DNA of 64,000 bases, from NCBI GenBank assembly GCA_031291255.1, contig JARLJN010000062.1, forward strand, positions 1-64,000, in the 5' to 3' direction. A model generated the notes under the pieces. That model ran no database searches, had not been told where the DNA came from, and worked only from the letters and a program-made list of their open reading frames with translations. The first letter of the stretch is position 1. Every line of letters starts with the position of its first letter. Made by a program: the position numbers and the translations under genes. Source of the stretch: Gammaproteobacteria bacterium. Lineage in GTDB: Bacteria > Pseudomonadota > Gammaproteobacteria > DSM-16500. Of the stretch, positions 47,614 through 57,655 are shown in pieces.

Positions 47614-49236
47614 TTACTGTCCTTGAGCTCTTATTGCTTGAATGATTTGCTTCTTGACTTCCTCCAGGTTGAAACTCGCACCTGTCTGCATAGGAGGATA
47701 TTCAATAAAAGATTTACCCAGCAGTTCAACTTCATTTTGTACGAACACAAAGCGCCAGAACTCGTGAGCATAAAAACCCATCCCATAATCCATACTTTGA
47801 GTGCTCACACGTTCAAAAGGATCTAATCTCAGGTTAGTAATCAGCGGCCAATCTAGTTTAATCGTGGCACCCAGCCATCCATTGGGTTGACTAGTAAACT
47901 GATATTTATAATCATCTAATCTTACTGCACCTAATGTTTGTTCGGTGAAATATAAAACTTCATGACGATTAGAAGGTCCTTTGCCAGTCACTAACTTAGT
48001 TTGGTCATAGCCATCGAGATGCACTTTATAAGTCGCATCACCTAATTGCTTACCTTTTAAAAGTTCATTTGTGATATTAGGATCACCTGCTATAGCAACT
48101 AAGGTAGGGAACCAATCTAATCCAGATATAATGCCATTTTCGATTTTTCCAGCAGGTACTTTGCCTGGCCAACGAATAATAGTAGGAACTCGCATGCCGC
48201 CTTCAAGTGCCATACCTTTTTGACCAGCAAACGGTGTCATGGCACCATCAGGCCAGCTCATTATTTCAGCTCCATTGTCTGTAGTGAAAATAACTATCGT
48301 ATTTTCGTCTATCCCCATATCTTTAATTTTTTGCATCACAGAACCAACAATATCATCCAGCTGAGCCATGCCAGCTTCTTCAGTGTACCAACCATTTTCA
48401 GAGTTCATCATTTTTTTATATTTGTCAGATAAGTGCGTGAAAATATGCATGCGGGTTGGATTTAACCAAACGAAGAAGGGTTTACCATCTGCTTTGGCTT
48501 TATCCATAAATTTAAAAGTATTAGCGAGAATTTCATCATCCACTGTCTTCATTCTCTCAGGGGGTAATGCGCCTTCATCAGTAATTTTTTGTTTACCAAT
48601 CACACCCCAGCGTGGTTGTGATGTCGCATCATTAGTATTAGTGGACCAGCAATGCAACATATTACGTGGACCCACTTTATCTTTGAGAGCTGGTGGGTAA
48701 GAATGCCAGAAGGGATCTTCCATCGCATCTAAATGATAAAGGTAGCCATAGAATTCATCGAAGCCATGTAAGCAGGGTAAATATTTATTTAAGTCACCCA
48801 AATGGTTTTTACCAAATTGTCCTGTAGCGTATCCCATGGTTCTAAGAGCAGTTGCAATGGTGGGTGCTTTTGCTGGCATACCTACATCAGCACCTGCTTG
48901 CCCTACGGTTGTTAAGCCGGTTCGAATCGGTAATTCACCCGTGATGAAATTGGCACGACCTGCTGTGCAGCTAGGTTCAGCATAATAATCAGTAAATCGC
49001 ATGCCTTCTGCTGAAAGCTTATCTAAATTCGGCGTTTTAGTTGCCATCATACCTTGATTATAAGCCCCTATATTAAACCAACCTACATCATCACCCATGA
49101 TCACTAGTATGTTAGGTTTAGAGGTCGTGGCAGATGGAGCAGGTGTTGCAGGAGGGGGAGCTGCGCTTGCTGAAGCCGCAATGGTTGCACTTGTTAACAG
49201 GCTTAAAAATTTAAGAGATCTCATCATGATTAACAT
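47614..49236 (-). CDS. Arylsulfatase (type I sulfatase family), secreted
   Basis: PNILVIMGDDVGWFNIGAYNQG; sulfatase signature EPSCTAGRANFITGELPIRTG; GKNHLGDL. Confidence 0.93.
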   Translation of the reverse strand: MLIMMRSLKFLSLLTSATIAASASAAPPPATPAPSATTSKPNILVIMGDDVGWFNIGAYNQGMMATKTPNLDKLSAEGMRFTDYYAEPSCTAGRANFITGELPIRTGLTTVGQAGADVGMPAKAPTIATALRTMGYATGQFGKNHLGDLNKYLPCLHGFDEFYGYLYHLDAMEDPFWHSYPPALKDKVGPRNMLHCWSTNTNDATSQPRWGVIGKQKITDEGALPPERMKTVDDEILANTFKFMDKAKADGKPFFVWLNPTRMHIFTHLSDKYKKMMNSENGWYTEEAGMAQLDDIVGSVMQKIKDMGIDENTIVIFTTDNGAEIMSWPDGAMTPFAGQKGMALEGGMRVPTIIRWPGKVPAGKIENGIISGLDWFPTLVAIAGDPNITNELLKGKQLGDATYKVHLDGYDQTKLVTGKGPSNRHEVLYFTEQTLGAVRLDDYKYQFTSQPNGWLGATIKLDWPLITNLRLDPFERVSTQSMDYGMGFYAHEFWRFVFVQNEVELLGKSFIEYPPMQTGASFNLEEVKKQIIQAIRAQGQ

Positions 49237-49305
49237 CCTTGTTTATCATTCAATATATTCATAAAGTATATTCTTTTGAATTAATTTAGCCATAAAATTT
49301 ATGCA

Positions 49306-50190
49306 TTATTGTCTGATCAACGTCTCATAAGTTGTAAAGCGCATTGTGACGGAAGGTGTTTCGATGTAACAGCCATCATGTGGTACCAAAACTCCGTAAT
49401 TTAATTTATTCATGTAAGTGGTTCGACAATAGTAAGTTGATTTTCCATTTTCAGTATTATTGACAACTGAGTTATCAGGGAAATTTCCATCCTTAGCTGA
49501 AACCCAAGATTCATTGCTAGGTGTTGTTGTATTGTTAGGTGTAACAACATTGTTTGATGATGGGGAGGTTGGTGTATTGACAGTGCTGGGATAAATACCC
49601 AGATTATTATAATAAGGGGTAGAAAACATGGGTTGTTTAAGTAGAGCATAAGTCGCAAACAAAGTTCCTACGGATACTCCAGCTAATACACCAGTGAACA
49701 AATTATTATTCCAACCCACATTCGACCAATTATTTTCTAGACCCCAATTATGATTCCAGTTGTTATTGTTCCAATTAGAATTATTCCAGTTGTTATGTCC
49801 ATTCCAATTACTATTATTATTTTGCCAGTTGTGATTAGCGAGATCATTGTGCGTTGCTGTATTCATATTTTTAAATGAATTATTGGGAATACCTTGATGA
49901 GGGTTCATAGTCAGGTGTTGTTGTGAAAACGTTGGAGCATGTTCATCATGAGCGTGCGCAAGAGAATTCTGATCGACAGCTGTATGCGTATCACGTTGAT
50001 GAACATCTTGCTCATGCTGACGAGAAGGGCTACGTTGAGCATCTCTGTGATAGGATCTATCTCTGCTAAATCCTCTGTGACTTCTATCAAACCCACCACG
50101 TTCACGAAAGGCAAGCCCATCCGTTACTGCTAATAATTGTAAAGTTACAATTACGCTAAAAATGTAAGTGAGTTTGTTAAATTTTCTCAT
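49306..50190 (-). CDS. Secreted low-complexity Asn/Trp-rich protein
   Basis: Signal peptide; NHNWQNNNSNWNGHNNWNNSNWNNNNWNHNWGLENNW tract followed by a hydrophobic segment. Confidence 0.6.
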   Translation of the reverse strand: MRKFNKLTYIFSVIVTLQLLAVTDGLAFRERGGFDRSHRGFSRDRSYHRDAQRSPSRQHEQDVHQRDTHTAVDQNSLAHAHDEHAPTFSQQHLTMNPHQGIPNNSFKNMNTATHNDLANHNWQNNNSNWNGHNNWNNSNWNNNNWNHNWGLENNWSNVGWNNNLFTGVLAGVSVGTLFATYALLKQPMFSTPYYNNLGIYPSTVNTPTSPSSNNVVTPNNTTTPSNESWVSAKDGNFPDNSVVNNTENGKSTYYCRTTYMNKLNYGVLVPHDGCYIETPSVTMRFTTYETLIRQ

Positions 50191-50428
50191 GTTATATTAC
50201 CTTCTATAAATATGAATTTATAATAAACATAGGTGAGATATTTTATTATAACTCTTAACCAAGTAAAAAAATTAAAATAAATGTTGTCTATACAATTAGG
50301 AAGTTAGGTTAAAAAAAGTAACTATTCAATAAGTTTGGGCAAATTTCTTTTAATAATTAAACAGCGCGCTTGTCCGGGACGACATGCCGGGGTTTTTGAG
50401 TGCTTACTAAAAATACAGGAGAAAAAGT

Positions 50429-51433
50429 ATGCGCAATGATCTATTTATTAAACGATTTGTCTTAGTGTGTGCAATATTTTTTTCGACATTTGCTTACTCA
50501 GCTGAAATAAACGATCCTTTACCTTCTTGGAATAATGGCATTAATAAACAAAGTATTATTGAGTTTGTGCAAAGTGTAACAGATAAAAAATCTAAGGATT
50601 ACGTGCAAGCTAAAGATCGCATTGCAACCATTGATAATGATGGAACATTATGGGTAGAACAACCTCTCTATACACAAGTTGTATTTATTCAAGATCGTTT
50701 TAAAGAACTTCTGCAAAGTCATCCTGAATGGAAGCAACAAGAACCATTTAAATCTATTTTAAAAACACCAGCTAAGCAATTATCTAAAAAAGATATGGAA
50801 ACACTGTTTGCAGTCACCAGCAGTAAAATGACTGTTGAAGAATTTAATAACACTATAAAAAAATGGTTAAGAGCAGCCGTTAATCCACACTTTAAACGTC
50901 ATTACACCGAATTAGTTTATCAACCCATGTTAGAAGTGATTAACTATCTGCAGGCAAATCAATTCATTGTGTATATTGTCAGTGGAGGCGGTCAGGATTT
51001 CATGCGTGCTTTCTCAGAAGATGTTTATCACATTCCATCTGAACACGTGATTGGCTCAACAACTACAACTCAATATACTTATCAAAATAATAAACCTGTA
51101 CTCATCAAAACTGTTAAACCACTTTTTGTAAGCAATTACGCTGGAAAACCAGAAGCAATTGATTTGTTCATAGGAAAAAAACCGATTATTGCATTCGGTA
51201 ATTCCACGGGAGATCAGCAAATGTTGGAATGGACACAATCAAACTCAGGAAAACATTTGATGCTCTTGGTGCATCACGATGATGCGAAAAGAGAATATGC
51301 TTACGATACTCAATCTAAAGTGGGAACTTTTCCAGCCTCTTTATTTAAAGAAGCTGAGAAAAACAATTGGCATATCATAAGCATGAAAAATGATTGGAAA
51401 GTTGTTTTCCCTATTTCTAACATGCAACATTAA
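50429..51433 (+). CDS. Exported HAD-superfamily phosphatase
   Basis: Signal peptide; motif I TIDNDGTLW; YIVSGGGQDFM; PIIAFGNSTGDQQML. Confidence 0.85.
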   Translation: MRNDLFIKRFVLVCAIFFSTFAYSAEINDPLPSWNNGINKQSIIEFVQSVTDKKSKDYVQAKDRIATIDNDGTLWVEQPLYTQVVFIQDRFKELLQSHPEWKQQEPFKSILKTPAKQLSKKDMETLFAVTSSKMTVEEFNNTIKKWLRAAVNPHFKRHYTELVYQPMLEVINYLQANQFIVYIVSGGGQDFMRAFSEDVYHIPSEHVIGSTTTTQYTYQNNKPVLIKTVKPLFVSNYAGKPEAIDLFIGKKPIIAFGNSTGDQQMLEWTQSNSGKHLMLLVHHDDAKREYAYDTQSKVGTFPASLFKEAEKNNWHIISMKNDWKVVFPISNMQH

Positions 51434-52637
51434 TACTGGCTTGCAGTACATTGCCATAATTGCGTGTGTACGATCCTGCTAAAACACCTGCAGAAGATGT
51501 GTTATTGATTTTAGCACTACCGAAATTAATATATTCATATGAGAAACCTAATTTCACAGCGGGAATGACGGTATAAATAACACCCGTACCAATTCGTAGT
51601 TGTCTATCCATAGGAAGATCGGGTAAACGTTTGGAACTCGTAGTAGGTGAAGAATCATATGAAGCACCCGCTTGTATGAGTAGCAGAGGTGTTGCTTTGT
51701 ACTGTCCACCTAGACCTACTCTATAAGTGTTAGTCCAGTTTAACGGTGTGACTATAGAATAACGATCAATTGTAACAAGTGTATTTCTCATCGATGCCCA
51801 GTTGGCCCAGCCTAAATCACCTAGAATAGAAAAATTATTTGTTACGCCTTGTGCAAGGCTGATCATAATATTCTGAGGCATGATGATTCGAGATGTTGTA
51901 GCTGGATTATCACTGATACGTAGAAAGGTAGTATTACCAGTGAAGCGATGTGATATTTGAGAACGATACGCCACCCCTAATTTAGTATTAGGGGTAGGAG
52001 TGAATAGAAAACCTAAATTAGCGCCGCCAGCTGTATTTGATAGTTTCACATTAGCTTGGCCATCGACTAATGGGATTAACGGTATAGCAATCGTTTCTTG
52101 TAAATTTGCATATTCAACGGTAACACCCGCACCAATGGCTGCCCAATCATTTATTTGATAAGCCACTGTAGGATTAAGGTCTAAGGTGTACATCTGCATT
52201 TGTTGAACTACGTATCGACCTACCCAGCCATTCGTATAATTCAGCATTCCGCCATAGGGTGAAGTTAAACTGATACCCAGTTTTAATTTAGAAGAATAAT
52301 TCGAAATGTAATAGATATCTAAACCAGGAATTAAGGTAGCCGCATTTCCGCCATTATCACCTGTAATAGTATTGTTGTTATTTTTTGAGAAGTTTGTAAA
52401 TGGAAGAACAATCTGTGAACCCAGCATAAACTGAGAGTTTTTAAATTGAGTCATACCCGCTGGATTAAAATAAGTGGTGGAAGCATCATTAGCCACAGCG
52501 GCTTGACCTGCGCCTGCAGTGCCAATAATAGGCGTGCCTAATTCATATAATTGAAAGGCAGCTGCAAAAACTGTTTGGCTCATAAAAAGGGAACTAACAG
52601 ACAGGGTCAAAAGTGATAAACGTAAGCGTTTCATATT
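51417..52637 (-). CDS. OmpP1/FadL/TodX family outer membrane transporter
   Basis: AAFQLYELGTPIIGTAGAGQAAVANDASTTYFNPAGMTQF; C-terminal strand of a beta barrel. Internal Met (MKRLRLSLL) likely the true start. Confidence 0.9.
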   Translation of the reverse strand, partial: NMKRLRLSLLTLSVSSLFMSQTVFAAAFQLYELGTPIIGTAGAGQAAVANDASTTYFNPAGMTQFKNSQFMLGSQIVLPFTNFSKNNNNTITGDNGGNAATLIPGLDIYYISNYSSKLKLGISLTSPYGGMLNYTNGWVGRYVVQQMQMYTLDLNPTVAYQINDWAAIGAGVTVEYANLQETIAIPLIPLVDGQANVKLSNTAGGANLGFLFTPTPNTKLGVAYRSQISHRFTGNTTFLRISDNPATTSRIIMPQNIMISLAQGVTNNFSILGDLGWANWASMRNTLVTIDRYSIVTPLNWTNTYRVGLGGQYKATPLLLIQAGASYDSSPTTSSKRLPDLPMDRQLRIGTGVIYTVIPAVKLGFSYEYINFGSAKINNTSSAGVLAGSYTRNYGNVLQASINVAC

Positions 52638-52691
52638 ACAATCCTTGTAGTATCTAACTTGGTAAAGCATAACAAGCATTATTGTAAATTG

Positions 52692-54308
52692 CTACATCAT
52701 CCCATATTCAGGACCACTTCCTCCTTCTGAGGGAGTCCATGTAATATTTTGAGTGGGATCTTTAATATCACATGCTTTGCATTGTATGCAGTTACCGCCA
52801 TTCACTTGAAAACGCGGTTTATTTTCAGCATTGTATACAATCTCATAAACACCTGCTGGGCAATATCGAGTTTCAGGTGAAGCATATTCGTTAAAATTAA
52901 CATTGATTGCGACATCACGACTTTTAATTTTCAAATGATAAGGTTGATTTTCTTCATAATGAATATTGGCTAAAAAAACGGAATTCATTAAATCAAAAGA
53001 AATTTTATTATCATGTTTGGGATAATTTATTTTTTGACAGTCTTTAGCTTTTTTAAGTTGTGATCTATCAGTGTGTTTATAATGAAAAGTCCAAGGTGTG
53101 CATCCGCGAAGAATATAAGTGTCAATTGCAGAATACAATAATCCAGGAATCAATCCCAAGTTCATAGCAGGACGTATATTGCGAACATTAGATAATTCTT
53201 TCCAGACCCAGGATTTTTTTAAATTATCTGAATATGTTGAGCTTTCATTTTGTAATTGATTAAAGACACTTTCAGCAGCAGTCATGCCAGATTTCATTGC
53301 AGTATGTATGCCTTTAATTTTAGGTACATTCACAAATCCTGCTGCACATCCAATGAGTAATCCACCAGGAAAAGTTAATTTAGGAATAGATTGCAATCCA
53401 CCCTCATTTATTGTTCGAGCACCATAGGCAATGCGTTTACTGTTTTCAAACAAAGGTAAATTTTTTGGATGATGTTTAAAGCGTTGTAATTCTTCATAAG
53501 GATTTAAATAAGGATTTTTATAATCTAATCCAATAACAAAACCGACTGAAAGTAAATTTTCTCCCCAGTGATACATGAAAGATCCGCCATAGGTAGCATG
53601 ATTGAGCGGCCAACCTATGGAATGAATGACTTTACCTGATGTGTGTAATTCAGCAGGCATTTCCCATATTTCTTTTATACCTAACCCATAAGTTTGCGGG
53701 TCAGATTCAGAACGTAAATTAAATTTTGCTATGAGAGTTTCTGTTAATGATCCTCTGCAGCCTTCTGCAAAAAAAGTTTGTTTTGCATAAAGTTCCATAC
53801 CTGCTTGAAAACGTGCAGTGGGTTTATGTTCTCTATCTACACCTTTATCACCAGTGATAACACCGCATACACGATTGTCTTCATAAATAATTTCTGTTGC
53901 GGCAAAACTTGGAAAAATATTTACGCCTAACATTTCAGCTTGCTCTGCTAACCAACGACAGAATTGGCCTAAGCTAATAATATAATTTCCTTGGTTGTGC
54001 ATTTGTGGTGGTGTAGGTAGATGAAAAGAATTTTTTTCAGTGAGAAATAAAAATTCGTCATGTGTTACAGGTGTATGTAAAGGAAAATTCTTTTGTTGCC
54101 AATCCGGAATGAGTTCATTGAGCGCGCGAGGCTCTAGCACAGCGCCAGATAAAATATGTGCGCCTACTTCTGCACCTTTATCGAGTACACAAATATTTAA
54201 AGATAAATTATGTTGTTCACTAAGTTGAGCAAGACGGATGGCCGCTGATAAACCAGCAGGACCTGCTCCTACTATAATAACGTCAAAATCCATTCTTTCT
54301 CTTGCCAT
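52692..54308 (-). CDS. Electron transfer flavoprotein-ubiquinone oxidoreductase
   Basis: FDVIIVGAGPAGLSAAIRLAQL; CPAGVYE...GGNCIQCKACDIKDPTQNITWTPSEGGSGPEY (4Fe-4S). Confidence 0.95.
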   Translation of the reverse strand: MARERMDFDVIIVGAGPAGLSAAIRLAQLSEQHNLSLNICVLDKGAEVGAHILSGAVLEPRALNELIPDWQQKNFPLHTPVTHDEFLFLTEKNSFHLPTPPQMHNQGNYIISLGQFCRWLAEQAEMLGVNIFPSFAATEIIYEDNRVCGVITGDKGVDREHKPTARFQAGMELYAKQTFFAEGCRGSLTETLIAKFNLRSESDPQTYGLGIKEIWEMPAELHTSGKVIHSIGWPLNHATYGGSFMYHWGENLLSVGFVIGLDYKNPYLNPYEELQRFKHHPKNLPLFENSKRIAYGARTINEGGLQSIPKLTFPGGLLIGCAAGFVNVPKIKGIHTAMKSGMTAAESVFNQLQNESSTYSDNLKKSWVWKELSNVRNIRPAMNLGLIPGLLYSAIDTYILRGCTPWTFHYKHTDRSQLKKAKDCQKINYPKHDNKISFDLMNSVFLANIHYEENQPYHLKIKSRDVAINVNFNEYASPETRYCPAGVYEIVYNAENKPRFQVNGGNCIQCKACDIKDPTQNITWTPSEGGSGPEYGMM

Positions 54309-54382
54309 GTAAACTCCTCTTTTGTGTTTTTCTACTATTCCGCAGTGGGCTACCCTATTTATTTTTAAACCTTTAATCTGTT

Positions 54383-54603
54383 GTAGGTTGGTTGCTTTTT
54401 ACGAAACCCAACATTAGGGTCAGGGGTCAGATGAAGGGTCAGGGGTCAGATGAAATCTTCAAACTGTTTATTTATTTAAAAGATTCATGAAGAACCATAA
54501 AAGTAATAAATAAATAGTTTGAAGATTTCATCTGACCCCCCGTTCTTTGTTCTCTCATCTCAGTTATGTTGGGTTTCGTAAAAAGCACTCAACCCAACCT
54601 ACA
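54383..54603. mobile_element. Nested repeat: two inverted family-A repeats flanking a MITE-like hairpin
   Basis: gtaggttggttgctttttacgaaacccaac (54383) and tgttgggtttcgtaaaaagcactcaacccaacctaca (54567) face each other; between them 35-bp inverted arms 54442-54476 / 54505-54539 with one mismatch. Confidence 0.7.
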
Positions 54604-54662
54604 CATAAACAAAAAATGCGTGTTTACCCTAATTGTGACCGTCTCGGCTCGGTAAAATAAAA

Positions 54663-55847
54663 TTAACAAAGTTCAATTGCAACAGCTGTCGCTTCACCGC
54701 CGCCTATACATAAAGCTGCAATGCCTTTCTTTAAATTATGTTTTTGTAATGCTGCAATCAATGTCACGATAATACGCGCACCTGTTGCGCCTATTGGATG
54801 ACCTAAAGCACAGCCGCCGCCATGCACATTTAATTTTTCGTGTGGAATAGCAAGATCTTTCATAGCGGCAAGTGTTACGACAGAAAATGCTTCGTTAATT
54901 TCAAATAAATCGACATCATCAGTTTGCCAAGATACTTTTTTGAGTAGCAATTTTATAGCATCAATAGGCGCTGTTGAAAATTGATCTGGCGATTTTGAAA
55001 AACTGCTATGAGCTAACATGCGTGCAATAGGTTTGATGTTATTTTTTTTCGCAGTATGAAATTGCATTAAACATAAAGCAGCTGCACCATCTGCAATCGA
55101 TGAAGAATTTGCTGCAGTAACTGTTCCATTTTTAATAAATGCAGAAGGCAGCTGCGGAATTTTTTCAATTTTTACGCTGTAAGGATGTTCATCTGTGTCT
55201 ACAATGATATCGCCTTGTTTGGTTTTAATTGTCACTGGCACAATTTCAGCGGCAAAGCTGCCGGAGTCAATTGCTTTACGCGCTCGCTCTAAAGATGTTG
55301 TTGCATAATGATCTTGATCTTCGCGTGTGAATTTATAATCTTCTGCGCACGTTTCTGCAAAGCAACCCATGGCCTTACCTGTTTCATAAGCATCTTCTAA
55401 GCCATCCCACATCATATGATCTATGAATACACCATGACCTAGACGATAACCTTGTCTTGCTTTTAGCGTGAGATAGGGTGCGTTTGTCATGCTCTCCATG
55501 CCACCTGCAATAACGTATTCACTGTTTCCTAATATTAAACTGTCATGAGCAAGCATGACGGCTTTCATGCCTGAGCCACAAACTTTATTGATGGTCATGC
55601 AATTTGCACTTGTAGGAATTCCAGCATGAATTGCAGCTTGACGAGCAGGTGCTTGACCTAAGCCTGCGGGTAAAACACAACCCATAATAACTTCTTGTAT
55701 TTGAGTAGGCTTGAGGTTGGCGCGGTTCACTGCAGCTTGTATTGCGGTCGCACCTAATGTTGTTGCAGAAACATCTTTCAGAGATCCTAATAAATTTCCT
55801 TGAGGTGTACGTGCGTAGCTGACGATAACAATGTCATTATCTTGCAT
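54663..55847 (-). CDS. Acetyl-CoA acetyltransferase (thiolase)
   Basis: NKVCGSGMKAVMLAHDSL; NVHGGGCALGHPIGATGARI; CIGGGEATAVAIE. Confidence 0.95.
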   Translation of the reverse strand: MQDNDIVIVSYARTPQGNLLGSLKDVSATTLGATAIQAAVNRANLKPTQIQEVIMGCVLPAGLGQAPARQAAIHAGIPTSANCMTINKVCGSGMKAVMLAHDSLILGNSEYVIAGGMESMTNAPYLTLKARQGYRLGHGVFIDHMMWDGLEDAYETGKAMGCFAETCAEDYKFTREDQDHYATTSLERARKAIDSGSFAAEIVPVTIKTKQGDIIVDTDEHPYSVKIEKIPQLPSAFIKNGTVTAANSSSIADGAAALCLMQFHTAKKNNIKPIARMLAHSSFSKSPDQFSTAPIDAIKLLLKKVSWQTDDVDLFEINEAFSVVTLAAMKDLAIPHEKLNVHGGGCALGHPIGATGARIIVTLIAALQKHNLKKGIAALCIGGGEATAVAIELC

Positions 55848-55996
55848 AAATCAATCTCCGAATTTTCCATTTCTTCTTTTGAGATGAGTAAGCTATCCCT
55901 ATGGTGGGCGATTATCTTAGCATAAGATTTGGTTATTTACCTTCTCCACTTGTGGAGAAAGTACTCGAAGATGGGATAAGGTTGCATCGTGTTACA

Positions 55997-57406
55997 TTAC
56001 TCCACACCAGCTCTTATTGTCCCGGCGTGTAACTGCGGCCGCGGCCAAGCTATGTTTTTTGCTTGACAGAGTTTTGAAATGGGCACGTTGGGATCCATGC
56101 CGGACCGCGACTCGCTAGCCGCGTAGGTCCCCGCGGCAAAATGATATCCCAACCGATAATGAAGATTTGAATCAACCGGAAAATAACGAGTATTGCCATT
56201 TCTAAATACTAAGATACGCCTGGAGTTTTCACCTTTTTCAAAAACATAGTAAAGAGATTGCGCAATCAATTGCGCATCACAGGCTGGTATAAAACGCTGT
56301 ACATACCCGAAAACTTTTTGCCAACACAAAAGGTTCTTAGGGCTTTCCCAGTGGTTACCAAAGCTTTCATAATTTGCATCGTAAAGTCGCGCTGTTTCAG
56401 CAAGCAGTTGAAGGTTAAAATGTTTTCCGGTAGTGTAAACTCTTTTGGGTTCTAGGTAATTTCTAAATTCATAGATTGCTCTGAGCACAGTGAAATTTAA
56501 ATTTTCGCTTTTTATGATATTGCTTTGTTGCAAATGACTTTGTAATTCAGTGAATGCTATTTCAAAATCATCATTCGAATTAGCTTTCATCACAGCTAAC
56601 ACTATTTGTTTAAGTAGAACAGAGTTATGCTCTTGGATAGTGTTATCCATAGCATGAGCGAGCGCACAATCCTCTGGAGTTGCTGAGGTAATCACAGCCA
56701 TGATTTTATGAAGTGCTGCCAAATCATTTGTAATGCTAAAGCTTTCTGCTGCTTCCCAACCATCAGGAAATTGTTGATCATATTGTCTTGCTATTTCATT
56801 ATAACCATCCGGCATTTTACTTAAATAATCCTCTAGCATTTCAACCATGCCAACTGTTTTAGTAATGCTGCGATCCACTGCACCATACGCAATTTGTAGT
56901 GCGGTTCTTCCTTGATGTGTGCGACCTGAATAATCAACCGTGTTGCCACTCAGATACATGAGATGTGGATTAGTTTTAATAATTTTTTCTACCACATCTT
57001 TTTCACCGCGTACTGCGGCATCAAGCAATTGTGGCAGGCGAGCGTCTGTTAAAGGTTGCTGAAACATAAAATATCCCGCTTTACAGACCTGAGTTAACAC
57101 ACTGTGTTCTTTTAAATTAAAAAATGCTGACTGATAGACTAAACCATCCGCAGAAGGTTTGAAGAAAGGTGATTGTGTATTTGCACCTAATATGTCATCC
57201 GACAATTTTGGTATAGGTCTGAGTTTTTCGTGTTTTATCTCTGGTTCGTCTGCATTAGGTCCTGGTGCTGAAGGTGAACTGCTATTCGAACCCGCACTTG
57301 CAACATCTATCATTTGGGGCTCTTGATCATCTAAACTCGAAACCTGGCCAATGGCTTTTTGTTGATTTTCAAATGCGTTAAATGCATCACGTGATGAGAA
57401 ACTCAT
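55997..57406 (-). CDS. Ankyrin-repeat-containing hypothetical protein, possible effector
   Basis: PQLLDAAVRGEKDVVEKIIKTNPHLMYLSGNTVDYSGRTHQGRTALQIAYGAVD; no signal peptide; disordered N-terminus. Confidence 0.6.
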   Translation of the reverse strand: MSFSSRDAFNAFENQQKAIGQVSSLDDQEPQMIDVASAGSNSSSPSAPGPNADEPEIKHEKLRPIPKLSDDILGANTQSPFFKPSADGLVYQSAFFNLKEHSVLTQVCKAGYFMFQQPLTDARLPQLLDAAVRGEKDVVEKIIKTNPHLMYLSGNTVDYSGRTHQGRTALQIAYGAVDRSITKTVGMVEMLEDYLSKMPDGYNEIARQYDQQFPDGWEAAESFSITNDLAALHKIMAVITSATPEDCALAHAMDNTIQEHNSVLLKQIVLAVMKANSNDDFEIAFTELQSHLQQSNIIKSENLNFTVLRAIYEFRNYLEPKRVYTTGKHFNLQLLAETARLYDANYESFGNHWESPKNLLCWQKVFGYVQRFIPACDAQLIAQSLYYVFEKGENSRRILVFRNGNTRYFPVDSNLHYRLGYHFAAGTYAASESRSGMDPNVPISKLCQAKNIAWPRPQLHAGTIRAGVE

Positions 57407-57655
57407 GGGTCACCTTGCCTATGTAGATGATATAAATTTGAAACGGAATACTACCGTAATGTATGATAAATATACATGCTATTTATGCATGTGTTGTTGA
57501 GTTTCGTCAAAAACACTCAGCACAACTTACAGCCTATCTATATGATTATTATACTGTTATCAGAAAAATACCGTTGAGGTTAGGATAAAACAGGCTGTAC
57601 AGAAAATGAAAAGTACAAAATAAGCTATAATTGAAGGATAGGCGGAGGTGTAGGC

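Noticed and set aside
49410-50133. Alternative-frame ORFs around the Asn/Trp-rich gene
   Set aside because: Frame-shifted or antisense translations of a low-complexity gene; no independent start/RBS support.
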